In this document: positions 7,682 through 15,768 of the stretch, piece by piece | Numbering within the stretch: the stretch's first letter is position 1 | Layout of the letters: each line of letters starts with the position of its first letter | Assembly (NCBI GenBank): GCA_943325515.2 | Contig: CALPPS020000018.1 | Location: 1-32,427, forward strand | DNA from: Flavobacterium psychrophilum | GTDB lineage: Bacteria > Bacteroidota > Bacteroidia > Flavobacteriales > Flavobacteriaceae | Direction of reading: 5' to 3' | DNA: 32,427 bases | Position numbers and translations under genes: made by a program | The notes under the pieces: model-generated | Told to the model about the DNA's origin: nothing | What the model saw: only the letters and a program-made list of their open reading frames with translations | The model's database searches: none

Positions 7682-10600
7682 TTAAAAATAAGCTCTCAAT
7701 TGAACATTGCCTGTATGAATAGTTTGACTAGTATCTGTTTTTCTTCCTTGATAATTAATATTGATGTCTAAAAAACCGGTTAATTTTTTTTGCAACAACA
7801 ATCGCCAAGTCATGTTTTTTCCTGGTTGTAATCCTTCTAGCATCTGAAAAGCAACTGGAGATTGAACATCACCATTAAATTTGTTTTGATATAATGAAAA
7901 TTCTCCATTCATAGTAAACTCTTTTTCACTGGCATAGGAAAATGAAGTTCCAAAGCGATTTTGAACCAATTTTTCTGAATCACCAATTAGATTTTCTTTG
8001 TTTTCAAATTCGTAAAAAATATCCCAACTCGCATTTTTATTAAACAAATAAGCAATCTTGGGATTGATTTGATTACTTCTTACCTCAAAATTCTTGCTGC
8101 TGTAGTTTTCAGAAAGCAAATCAGACTTCGCTAATTCTGTTGCAAAAGAAAAGAGCCAGGTTTTTTTTAACAGATGTGTATATTGTAACTGAAGTTTTCT
8201 GTTAATACTTTCTTGTGAGCCGACCGAAAGCAGATTCTTAAGTTGATTGCCAATGATTGTAAAGGTTACCGAATGCTTCTGCCTTCCGCGGTTATAAAAC
8301 AAACTATTCCTAAAACTGGTATTTAATCCCAACATATTGTCATCAGATTTTGAAAAAGGATTTAAATCGAAATTATCTCCATTTCGCTTAATTTTTCTTT
8401 CTATCAAAAAAGAGGTTTGATTATAAAAATGAGATAAGACTTTTTTCAATCCAACTTCATTTTGCCATTGCGAAGGATTTAAGGTCAAGGATTGTGAAAA
8501 TTTATTTTGATGTGATTTTACAAAAATTTGGTTAGGCAAAAACACCCGAACATACTTAGCTTGATCTGGAAATGGCGCTACTTCAAACTCTTGCAACTCC
8601 TGAATTCCGTTGCCATTATAATCATTCCAAGTATAAACTCCTTGTCCGGGTTGTACTTCAAGATAAGTAAATTCCTGTTGCGCAATAGTTCCAGAAGTGG
8701 TTTCATAAGCCGAAGTAACTTGAATAAACTGTTTGAAATATTGATCATTATATAATAATCTTGAGTTTAGTGAAGGTTCATTGTTTCTACTATTGTCTTC
8801 ATATTTTAAATTTCTATAGTTGATAAATAATGACAAATCGCTTTTCTTGGTTTGCAACAATTTTGATTTTAAATAATACGATTTTGAGGTATTTACTTTT
8901 TGCAAAAATCCGTTTTGTAAACTATCATTTACACGCTGTAAATAACCAAGTTCTAAAAAAACCTTTGTACTATCACCTCGACCAACAAAAGCTCCATATT
9001 CTGAAAATCTTTGGCTCAAAGCTGATAATTGATTAGTGGCAACCAATCTTTCTTTGTTGTTTTCTATACGCAAACTACTTCCAATCCAATTTTTTTTGAA
9101 TTGATATCGTGCTTGAGATTGGTTTCTAATAAAGGTAGAAGAAGCATAACTCCCTTCGCTTTTTAAAAGACTTGTATTTTGAATAATATTAAAATTATTA
9201 AGGGCAAAAAAAGCATTTATAAGATGACGATTCCCGGAAAAGTTTTTGGAAAAATCTAATTTTTCAAATTGATAGGTCAATTTTCCTTTTTGGGGTAATA
9301 TAAAATCCAAACCGTTTATCAATAAACTTTGATTGCCAGAAAAAGTGGTTAAATTCCAATCGCGATTGAACTCAATATTGAATAATCTCTCAATGGTTTT
9401 GAAATTTTCTTGCACATATTGATAATTTCCAAAGGCATCTATTTGCCAATTTTTAGTAAGTAATCTTTTTTTGTAATTTAACTTACCTGCAGTACCTTTA
9501 TTGTTGTTGTCGTCTATGGAAGAAAATAAATTTTGGTCATTATTACTTATCCCTATTTCAAAGTCAAAAGTGGTTTTCTCACTCGGATTGTATTTTCCTA
9601 AAACGGTCGCAATTTGAATTTTGGTTGGTGCAACTAATCGAGTTATAGGTTCATAATTTCCTTGAGGAATGCCTAATACGGGTTCAACATATTGATAAAT
9701 TTTTCCAATAGCAGAGGAATTTATCAGTATATAATTCCCAAGATTATTGCCTACGAATGCGAATTTAACGTTGTATAACTCATCTATAGAAACATTAGAA
9801 TATTCAAAAGCAGTTACTCCGTTTACTATAATTTTTTTATACAAAATTTTATTTTCAGAATAGGTATCTAAGTAGGCCGATGGTGCGTTCATCAAGTTGA
9901 TATTATCTCCTGCATCGCTCAAAATAGTGGCTTGTTCCGAAGTTAAATTTTGTTGCAAAGGTTGGTTTTTTAGATCATTTTCAGAATATAAATAGCCGCC
10001 AAGACTCCATGTTTTTGCCTCGTGATTGGCTCCAGCATAAGTCACAAATCGAGTATAATTCCTATCGGAATATTGGTATTCAATCACAATTCTCATTTCC
10101 GATGTAATGGGAAAAAGGGAAGTAAACGTTATTTCACCAGCGTTGTAATCAATACTATAGTCATTATTTTCGCCTCTTTTTTTCAAAATCCCATTTACAT
10201 ATACTCGCTCGGAACCTGAAATCACCAAAACATACAATTCACCATTATTGCCACGCAATTTATAGGGGCCTTGATTTCCTTCTTGTCCTGTAAATGAGCT
10301 TTTGGCATATTGCCCTCGAACCAAAGCTCCCGCTGCAAAAACATCTGTTTTATTATCATCCCCACCAAAAGTAAAATGCGTAGAAAGCCCTTGTACTTTT
10401 TTGTTGAAATTCAGAAATCGAGACTGTCTATTTTCAATAAATAAATCGCCAGCACGAATATTCCATTTATCGGTAAAAAGTTCCATGAAAATTTGATCAA
10501 ATTCATCTAGCTTCTGTGAATACCCTCCGTCTTGCAAAGGAATATTACTATCTTGAATTGAGGCTCGAAGTGAAACTTTATCCGATATTTTCCCTGTGAT

Positions 10601-11080
10601 TTGTAAATCAAGATTAGATGAAACAGAAGTGTTTTGATTGTTTCCAATGGTGACCCCTCGTGTAATGCTTCCCGAAGTATTCAAGCCATCAAAAGGCACA
10701 AATTTTTTAACCGAACGATTTACTTTATAAAGATTTCCGGTTTCGTTGACAACCACTCTGTCTTGATCGTAAATGCTATAGGTTTTGGTTAAATATTCAG
10801 GATATTTAAAATAACGTATCGTTAAACTATCTTTTGAAAAAAATTCGGTTTTTAAAACTAGTTTTCCTGTTTTGAAATCAACTTTATAGTGAGTAGTGTC
10901 TACTTCTTTTCCTTCTATTGTTTGCAGTTTAAAAAAACTCGGACTGATGCTTACATTTTCAATCTTGATAGTGTCTTTGGTAACAGCAACCTTTTTAGTT
11001 TGATACAAAGATTTGATTTCCTGAGCCGAGAGCTTGGAAAAGACAACGAGGAACAACAATAAAAAAAGTTTTTTTAGCAT
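7682..11080 (-). CDS. large outer-membrane beta-barrel protein, uncharacterised Bacteroidetes family
   Basis: This is a 1132-aa exported protein. Residues 1-19 are a signal peptide (MLKKLFLLLFLVVFSKLSAQ). Residues 20-130 look like a beta-sandwich region. From about 135 (GSITRGVTIGNNQ, then LQITGKISDKVSLRASIQD) to the end, the sequence alternates polar and aromatic residues as in a large barrel, and the last residue is Phe (VQLRAYF), the usual outer-membrane assembly signal. Near residues 815-830, YTWNDYNGNGIQELQEFE resembles a calcium-binding loop. The GSITRG and NIPLQDGG-like motifs recall the gliding/secretion protein SprA, but this protein is less than half its size. It lies 42 bp after lysC and is probably co-transcribed. 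No plug, TonB box or type IX sorting domain is seen. Specific function unknown. Confidence 0.8.
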   Translation of the reverse strand: MLKKLFLLLFLVVFSKLSAQEIKSLYQTKKVAVTKDTIKIENVSISPSFFKLQTIEGKEVDTTHYKVDFKTGKLVLKTEFFSKDSLTIRYFKYPEYLTKTYSIYDQDRVVVNETGNLYKVNRSVKKFVPFDGLNTSGSITRGVTIGNNQNTSVSSNLDLQITGKISDKVSLRASIQDSNIPLQDGGYSQKLDEFDQIFMELFTDKWNIRAGDLFIENRQSRFLNFNKKVQGLSTHFTFGGDDNKTDVFAAGALVRGQYAKSSFTGQEGNQGPYKLRGNNGELYVLVISGSERVYVNGILKKRGENNDYSIDYNAGEITFTSLFPITSEMRIVIEYQYSDRNYTRFVTYAGANHEAKTWSLGGYLYSENDLKNQPLQQNLTSEQATILSDAGDNINLMNAPSAYLDTYSENKILYKKIIVNGVTAFEYSNVSIDELYNVKFAFVGNNLGNYILINSSAIGKIYQYVEPVLGIPQGNYEPITRLVAPTKIQIATVLGKYNPSEKTTFDFEIGISNNDQNLFSSIDDNNNKGTAGKLNYKKRLLTKNWQIDAFGNYQYVQENFKTIERLFNIEFNRDWNLTTFSGNQSLLINGLDFILPQKGKLTYQFEKLDFSKNFSGNRHLINAFFALNNFNIIQNTSLLKSEGSYASSTFIRNQSQARYQFKKNWIGSSLRIENNKERLVATNQLSALSQRFSEYGAFVGRGDSTKVFLELGYLQRVNDSLQNGFLQKVNTSKSYYLKSKLLQTKKSDLSLFINYRNLKYEDNSRNNEPSLNSRLLYNDQYFKQFIQVTSAYETTSGTIAQQEFTYLEVQPGQGVYTWNDYNGNGIQELQEFEVAPFPDQAKYVRVFLPNQIFVKSHQNKFSQSLTLNPSQWQNEVGLKKVLSHFYNQTSFLIERKIKRNGDNFDLNPFSKSDDNMLGLNTSFRNSLFYNRGRQKHSVTFTIIGNQLKNLLSVGSQESINRKLQLQYTHLLKKTWLFSFATELAKSDLLSENYSSKNFEVRSNQINPKIAYLFNKNASWDIFYEFENKENLIGDSEKLVQNRFGTSFSYASEKEFTMNGEFSLYQNKFNGDVQSPVAFQMLEGLQPGKNMTWRLLLQKKLTGFLDININYQGRKTDTSQTIHTGNVQLRAYF

Positions 11081-11122
11081 ACATATTATAAACGTAAAAA
11101 TACAGTTTTGAGTATACGTTTC

Positions 11123-12376
11123 CTATTCTTTAGTGACTATTTGCATGGTCTCTCTTGAGATTTGTTTCAATAAAACCGTCTTGTCTTTTTCAACAGTTTT
11201 AGCTGCTTTTTCATCAAAATGTCTAATGGTGTATAGCGATACATTTTCGTTGTAAGACACCTTGAATTTTTTGGATAAGATAGTTTTCAATTCATTAAAA
11301 TTGCCAAATTTATCTTCCACACAAACTGAAAAACTAATGGCTGAATTTTGAATTAAACTTGTTTTGATTTTATAGTGATGTAGTAATAAAAATATTTCGC
11401 TGATATTTTCTTCCATGATGAAAGAAAAATCAATAGAAGATAACGATAGTAACAATTGTCCTTTTTTAACAATAAAGCAAGGCGTTTGCGGCTCTAAATC
11501 TTTCCCTTTTGAAACACTTGTTCCAGGTAATAAGGGATTGATAAACGATTTTACGAAAAGTGGAATCTCTTTTTTCTGAAGTGGCTGCAGTGTTTTTGGA
11601 TGAATAACAGATGCACCATAAAACGCCAGTTCTATAGCTTCGCGATAAGAAATTTGGTTTAACAAAATGGCATTTTCAAAAAATCTTGGATCGGCATTCA
11701 TTACGCCAGGAACATCTTTCCAAATGGTTACACTTTCGGCATTCAAACAATAAGCAAAAATTGCCGCTGTGTAATCAGATCCTTCACGACCTAATGTTGT
11801 GGTAAAGTTATTTTCATCTGAACCCAAAAATCCTTGGGTAATATTGAGTGATTTTTTCTTTACCCCTTTTGAAATGAATTGCTGAGTTTTTCCCCAATCG
11901 ACATCGGCATCACGATAATTTTTATCTGTTTTGATAAAATTTCGAACATCAATCCAATTGTTTTTTAAACCCGCATGATTGAAATAATGGCTAATAATAG
12001 TTGTAGATATAATCTCTCCGTAGCAAACTACTTGGTCATAAACAAAATTATAATTGGGTGATTTATTACTGCGTAAAAAATATTCTAAATCGGCAAAATG
12101 ACTATTGACAGCATAAAACACATCGTTTTCTTCATCAACAAATAAATCCAATAAAATTTGATTGTGGTACTTTCTAACATCTTGAAGTGAAGAATGCAAC
12201 TCATTTGATTTATCAAAATAATTTTTGATAACCAATTCAAGTGCATTGGTAGTTTTTCCCATCGCAGAAATCACCAAAAGTGTGTCCTGGTGACCTACTT
12301 TTTCTAACACATTAAACACATTTTTTATTCCATCGGCATCTTTCACAGAAGCGCCACCAAATTTAAATATTCTCAT
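11123..12376 (-). CDS. lysC: aspartate kinase (monofunctional)
   Basis: It phosphorylates L-aspartate with ATP, the first step toward lysine, threonine, methionine and diaminopimelate. The start MRIFKFGGASVKD at 12376 puts the kinase signature KFGGAS at the N-terminus; an in-frame ATG nine codons upstream is less likely. The 417-aa protein has the amino-acid kinase fold, with TTLGREGSDYTAA and VTIWKDVPGVMNADPR as nucleotide- and substrate-binding motifs. A weaker C-terminal part (about residues 290-417) is the regulatory ACT region, suggesting feedback control. No homoserine dehydrogenase is fused. asd, the next pathway enzyme, is in this window 16 kb away. It lies between the GNAT gene (90 bp upstream) and the barrel gene (42 bp downstream), all on the minus strand. 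Confidence 0.92.
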   Translation of the reverse strand: MRIFKFGGASVKDADGIKNVFNVLEKVGHQDTLLVISAMGKTTNALELVIKNYFDKSNELHSSLQDVRKYHNQILLDLFVDEENDVFYAVNSHFADLEYFLRSNKSPNYNFVYDQVVCYGEIISTTIISHYFNHAGLKNNWIDVRNFIKTDKNYRDADVDWGKTQQFISKGVKKKSLNITQGFLGSDENNFTTTLGREGSDYTAAIFAYCLNAESVTIWKDVPGVMNADPRFFENAILLNQISYREAIELAFYGASVIHPKTLQPLQKKEIPLFVKSFINPLLPGTSVSKGKDLEPQTPCFIVKKGQLLLSLSSIDFSFIMEENISEIFLLLHHYKIKTSLIQNSAISFSVCVEDKFGNFNELKTILSKKFKVSYNENVSLYTIRHFDEKAAKTVEKDKTVLLKQISRETMQIVTKE

Positions 12377-12466
12377 ATTTCTCGTTTTAGAAGAAAGAGC
12401 CAAGAGGTTTGACTTTTAGTTATTTTGATCTTAAAGAAAAGCGATTTTGCTTCTTGCTTCTTGTTT

Positions 12467-12940
12467 CTATTGTTTATATAAAAATTTATTTATTCCATTT
12501 TCATCCATTTGTGCTACCCGCCAATCATCTAAAACTTTTGCACCCGATTTTTTATAGAAATCTATAGCCGGAGTATTCCAATCTAAAACTGCCCATTCTA
12601 TGCGGCGAACATTATCTCTTTTGCCTTGAGCTATAATCTCAGAATATAATGCAAAACCAATACCTGAGCCACGCATTTTTTCTTTTACAATTAAATCCTC
12701 CAAGTGAATGGTTTTTCCTTTCCAAGTGGAATACCTGTAATAATACAGAGCAATACCAACAATTTCGTCATTAACCTCTGCAACAAAAGTATAAAATAAA
12801 GGGTTTTTGCCAAAACCATCACGTTCTAAATCAGTAATGGTAACCTCAACAGCATCGGGTTCTTTTTCAAAAGTGGCCAATTCTTGTATGAGTTTAAGAA
12901 CTGCTTTTATATCTTTTTTTTCTCCTTTTCGGATATTCAT
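12467..12940 (-). CDS. GNAT N-acetyltransferase, diamine/thialysine acetyltransferase-like
   Basis: This 157-aa cytosolic acetyltransferase transfers an acetyl group from acetyl-CoA to an amine. The acetyl-CoA pyrophosphate loop is RGSGIG (residues 90-95), preceded by the strand IHLEDLIVKEKM. The C-terminal VLDWNTPAIDFYKKSGA (about 118-134), with Tyr129 as candidate catalytic acid, matches the spermidine/spermine and thialysine N-acetyltransferase group. Polyamine or lysine-analogue substrates are therefore plausible but unproven. It starts at the divergent junction with fbp, and lysC follows 90 bp downstream on the same strand, so an operon is possible. A -7 box (TATTTTTG) lies just upstream. 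Confidence 0.85.
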   Translation of the reverse strand: MNIRKGEKKDIKAVLKLIQELATFEKEPDAVEVTITDLERDGFGKNPLFYTFVAEVNDEIVGIALYYYRYSTWKGKTIHLEDLIVKEKMRGSGIGFALYSEIIAQGKRDNVRRIEWAVLDWNTPAIDFYKKSGAKVLDDWRVAQMDENGINKFLYKQ

Positions 12941-12958
12941 TTTTTAAAAATTTGAAAC

Positions 12959-12966
12959 AAAAATAC
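12959..12966 (-). promoter_or_regulatory. -7 promoter box for the GNAT-lysC cluster
   Basis: The minus strand reads TATTTTTG, matching TAnnTTTG, 18 bases before the GNAT start codon. No clean -33 TTG is found at the proper distance, so support is partial in this AT-rich stretch. Confidence 0.35.
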
Positions 12967-13047
12967 AATTAATAATTTCTTGGTAAAATACATTTTTTCT
13001 TTCACAAATTTATCGATATTTGCACACACAACCACAACGATTTCTTA

Positions 13048-14055
13048 ATGGAAGAACGCAACAAAACCTTAGGTGAATTTATCATCGAAAATCAAAATGC
13101 TTTTCAATATTCTTCTGGAGAATTATCTCGAATTATCAACTCTATAAGATTAGCGGCAAAAGTAGTTAATTACAAAGTAAACAAAGCCGGTTTAGTCGAT
13201 ATTGTTGGTGCTGTTGGAGAACAAAATATCCAAGGCGAAGACCAACAAAAGTTAGATGTTTATGCTAATGAAATTTTTATTCAAACACTTATCAATCGTG
13301 AAATTGTTTGTGGAATTGGTTCAGAAGAAAATGATAATTTTATAACTGTTTCTGGTTCGGACAAAAGCAATAATAATAAATATATTGTATTAATGGATCC
13401 TTTGGATGGTTCTAGTAATATTGATGTTAATGTTTCTGTTGGAACTATTTTTTCTGTTTACAGAAGAATTACACCTGTTGGCACTCCTGTTACCATTGAA
13501 GATTTTTTGCAACCTGGAATTAATCAAGTAGCTGCGGGTTATGTAATTTATGGAACCTCAACTATGTTAGTATATACAACAGGTCACGGTGTGAATGGTT
13601 TTACTTTAAATCCTGCTATTGGAACATTTTATTTATCTCATCCAAACATGCAATTTTCAAAAGATGGAAAAATCTATTCTATCAATGAAGGGAATTATGT
13701 TCACTTTCCTCAAGGGGTAAAAGATTATTTAAAATATTGTCAATTAGAGGAAGAAGAAAGACCCTATACTTCAAGATATATTGGAAGTTTAGTCTCTGAT
13801 ATTCATAGAAATATGATTAAAGGTGGTATTTATATTTATCCAACAAGCTCCAAATCACCTAATGGAAAACTACGTTTATTGTATGAATGTAACCCAATGG
13901 CTTTTATAACAGAACAAGCTGGCGGAAAAGCAACAGATGGTTTTGGCAGGATTATGGAGATTCAACCTACAGAACTACATCAACGAGTTCCTTTTTTCTG
14001 TGGAAGTTATAATATGGTGAAAAAAGCTGAAGAATTTATGGCGAAGTATTGCTAA
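13048..14055 (+). CDS. fbp: fructose-1,6-bisphosphatase, class 1
   Basis: It removes the 1-phosphate from fructose 1,6-bisphosphate, the committed step of gluconeogenesis. It is 335 aa, the usual class 1 length. The metal-binding signature [19 protein letters not shown] is at residues 115-133. [11 protein letters not shown] near residue 64 and GSEE near 91 supply further metal ligands. The C-terminal substrate site is visible as [23 protein letters not shown]. The ATG at 13048 gives the expected N-terminus ([11 protein letters not shown]). It is transcribed divergently from the GNAT-lysC cluster, and a terminator shared with the convergent TerB-like gene follows. A degenerate promoter box (GATATTTGC) lies about 30 bases upstream. 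Confidence 0.97.
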   Translation: MEERNKTLGEFIIENQNAFQYSSGELSRIINSIRLAAKVVNYKVNKAGLVDIVGAVGEQNIQGEDQQKLDVYANEIFIQTLINREIVCGIGSEENDNFITVSGSDKSNNNKYIVLMDPLDGSSNIDVNVSVGTIFSVYRRITPVGTPVTIEDFLQPGINQVAAGYVIYGTSTMLVYTTGHGVNGFTLNPAIGTFYLSHPNMQFSKDGKIYSINEGNYVHFPQGVKDYLKYCQLEEEERPYTSRYIGSLVSDIHRNMIKGGIYIYPTSSKSPNGKLRLLYECNPMAFITEQAGGKATDGFGRIMEIQPTELHQRVPFFCGSYNMVKKAEEFMAKYC

Positions 14056-14056
14056 T

Positions 14057-14083
14057 AAAAAAATCACAATTATAGATTTTTTA
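14057..14083. terminator. bidirectional terminator between fbp and the TerB-like gene
   Basis: AAAAAATC (14058-14065) and GATTTTTT (14075-14082) form an 8-bp stem with a 9-base loop, with A runs on one side and T runs on the other, so it can serve both converging genes. The stem is AT-rich, hence weak. Confidence 0.5.
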
Positions 14084-14512
14084 TTTATTCATATGTGTCA
14101 TTTCGTAAACGAAAGTGTCTAAATCTACATTCATTACCAAAAGTGACAAGGCTTTGTCAACAATATAATTTACATTACCTGGAGTAAACCCTAATGCTAA
14201 AGCAAACTTAGCTAGTATATATTTTTGTTTTGGACCCAATATATGATCCGTATATACCATCCTTGATAAATCATACAATCGCTCTAAACGTTGTGAATAT
14301 AAATAGGGAGGATTGATAGGATACTTAGACGGATTTTCTAAAATTTCTTCATATTCTGCAGGAGAAATTTCAAGACGAACAGCTAGTTTATCCAAAAACT
14401 CTTTTTCGTCTTTTGTCATATCGCCATCTGCAGTAGCTACGCGAACAATGGCTGAAAAATGACCTTTGTTTCTACTTTTAAACTCATTATCAAATAAATC
14501 TGAAATTGACAT
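14081..14512 (-). CDS. TerB-like family protein
   Basis: This 143-aa soluble helical protein has a TerB-like fold. The region FSAIVRVATADGDMTKDEKEFLDKLAVRLEIS (about residues 19-50) carries the acidic ADGDMTKDE turn typical of TerB/DjlA-type metal-binding domains. A helical C-terminal part (LGPKQKYILAKFALALGFTPGN) follows. TerB proteins were named for tellurite resistance, but stand-alone members in Bacteroidetes have no established role. No other ter genes are nearby, so a tellurite function should not be assumed. It is a single gene convergent to fbp with its own -7 box. Confidence 0.75.
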   Translation of the reverse strand: MSISDLFDNEFKSRNKGHFSAIVRVATADGDMTKDEKEFLDKLAVRLEISPAEYEEILENPSKYPINPPYLYSQRLERLYDLSRMVYTDHILGPKQKYILAKFALALGFTPGNVNYIVDKALSLLVMNVDLDTFVYEMTHMNK

Positions 14513-14532
14513 AGTTGGAATATTTTATATTA

Positions 14533-14540
14533 CAAATATA
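14533..14540 (-). promoter_or_regulatory. -7 promoter box for the TerB-like gene
   Basis: The minus strand reads TATATTTG, an exact TAnnTTTG match, 20 bases before the start codon. No -33 TTG is seen at 17-23 bases. Confidence 0.45.
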
Positions 14541-14634
14541 CGTCATTTTCACTTTTTTTTGAAATGAATTTAGTGCCCTTTTACATTTTCTTTCAAAAAA
14601 ATCGTATGTTTACGTAACAAAAACTTATCAACTA

Positions 14635-15228
14635 ATGTCAGATTTCTGGATATACTTCAATATCGGATTAAAACATGTACTCAATGTTTGTGCTTATGAT
14701 CATGTTTTATTTCTATTAGCCTTAACTGTTCCTTATGAATTTAAAAATTGGAAACAAATTCTAATCTTAGTTTCATTTTTTACATTAGGTCATACTTTGG
14801 CTTTATTTCTTTCTGTTTTTAATGTTATTGCTATCAAAGCCAATATTGTTGAATTTTTGATTCCAATAACCATCCTTGTGACAGCGCTATACAACATTAT
14901 TTTTTCAGGAAAATCTAGCAAGAAAAACACCATCACTTTCATAGGAATTATTACAGTTTTCTTCGGAATTGTTCATGGATTAGGGTTTTCAAATTATTTT
15001 AATAGTATTCTGCCAGGAAAAGCAACAGATAAATTATTACCACTTTTCGAATTTGCTTTAGGCATAGAAGTAGCACAAATTTTTGTTGTCATTCTTTCTT
15101 TACTCTTGGCATATATAATACAAACACTCTTCAAATTCTCTAAACGTGACTGGACATTAACCGTTTCAGCCTTCATCGTTGGAGTTGTAATTCCAATCTT
15201 ACTTCAAAATGAAATTTGGCACAAATAA
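14635..15228 (+). CDS. HupE/UreJ-like integral membrane protein
   Basis: This 197-aa protein has about six hydrophobic segments. The family signature appears at the N-terminus as GLKHVLNVCAYDHVLFLLAL, with His14, Asp22 and His23. Further conserved elements are TLGHTLAL (His53) and FFGIVHGLGFSN (His114). HupE and UreJ relatives are nickel or cobalt permeases or accessory proteins, and the membrane histidines suggest metal binding. No hydrogenase or urease genes are in the window, so the physiological metal is open. It stands alone: the TerB-like gene is divergent, and the next gene (comEB) has its own promoter. Confidence 0.82.
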   Translation: MSDFWIYFNIGLKHVLNVCAYDHVLFLLALTVPYEFKNWKQILILVSFFTLGHTLALFLSVFNVIAIKANIVEFLIPITILVTALYNIIFSGKSSKKNTITFIGIITVFFGIVHGLGFSNYFNSILPGKATDKLLPLFEFALGIEVAQIFVVILSLLLAYIIQTLFKFSKRDWTLTVSAFIVGVVIPILLQNEIWHK

Positions 15229-15232
15229 TTAT

Positions 15233-15260
15233 TTTGAAGTGAATGGTTTAGGTATATTTG
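15233..15260 (+). promoter_or_regulatory. promoter of comEB-peptidase operon
   Basis: TTTG at 15233-15236 and TATATTTG at 15253-15260 match the -33 and -7 elements. The spacer is 16 bases, slightly short. Transcription would start near 15267, leaving a leader of about 70 bases that contains the structured element described separately. Confidence 0.6.
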
Positions 15261-15265
15261 CCAAC

Positions 15266-15331
15266 CTTTTTCCTGCTGTTCGTTACGCATGGCGTTTCCT
15301 TCCATCAGGGCTAAACGAAACTCCTTTTGAT
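15266..15331 (+). ncRNA. candidate structured RNA leader, Flavo-1-like
   Basis: The leader before comEB is more GC-rich than its surroundings and can fold. TCCTG (15271-15275) pairs with CAGGG (15306-15310), extended by TG/CA across a one-base mismatch. Inside, ACGC (15285-15288) pairs with GCGT (15292-15295) around the loop ATG. TTCGTT (15279-15284) is complementary to AACGAA (15314-15319), and this would cross the outer stem as a pseudoknot. From memory, the arrangement CCTGCTG ... CATCAGGGCTAAA resembles elements scattered through Flavobacterium genomes, possibly the Flavo-1 RNA motif. This is not verified here. Confidence 0.4.
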
Positions 15332-15339
15332 TTTTTGTT

Positions 15340-15768
15340 ATGAAAGAAGCAAAACAGAAAAAATACGACAAAGCCTATTTAAGAATTGCTTCCGAATGGA
15401 GCAAATTATCTTATTGCAAACGCAAACAAGTTGGCGCCATCATTGTTCGTGACCGAATGATAATTTCTGACGGTTATAACGGAACCCCTTCTGGTTTTGA
15501 AAATTGTTGCGAAGACGAAGAAGGACTAACACAATGGTATGTGCTTCATGCAGAAGCCAACGCAATTTCTAAAGTGGCTCGTTCCACTCAAACTTGTGAA
15601 AATGCAACCTTATATATCACTCTTTCTCCTTGCAAAGAGTGTAGTAAACTCATTCACCAATCAGGCATTAAACGGGTGGTTTTTCAGCGTGGATATCGCG
15701 ACACTTCTGGATTAGATTTTTTAGTCAAAGCAGGTATTGAAGTTCATCAACTCGAAGATTTAGAATAG
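15340..15768 (+). CDS. comEB: deoxycytidylate (dCMP) deaminase family protein
   Basis: It deaminates dCMP to dUMP, feeding dTMP synthesis. It is 142 aa with the zinc-dependent cytidine/deoxycytidylate deaminase signature: His70-Ala-Glu72 in VLHAEANAI (zinc ligand and catalytic Glu) and Pro97-Cys98-x-x-Cys101 in LSPCKECSK. GYNGTPSGFENC near residues 46-56 is the substrate loop conserved in dCMP deaminases. This separates it from tRNA adenosine and riboflavin deaminases. The stop codon TAG is immediately followed by the ATG of the peptidase gene, so the two are translationally adjacent and co-transcribed. A strong promoter and a candidate structured leader precede it. Confidence 0.92.
   Translation: MKEAKQKKYDKAYLRIASEWSKLSYCKRKQVGAIIVRDRMIISDGYNGTPSGFENCCEDEEGLTQWYVLHAEANAISKVARSTQTCENATLYITLSPCKECSKLIHQSGIKRVVFQRGYRDTSGLDFLVKAGIEVHQLEDLE

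Noticed and set aside
13010..13035. fbp promoter at GATATTTGC
   Set aside because: It differs from TAnnTTTG in the first base and has no well-spaced TTG, so I mention it only in the fbp entry.
14081..14512. Tellurite resistance locus
   Set aside because: Only a single TerB-like domain protein is present. No other ter genes are nearby, and stand-alone TerB domains are not evidence for tellurite resistance.
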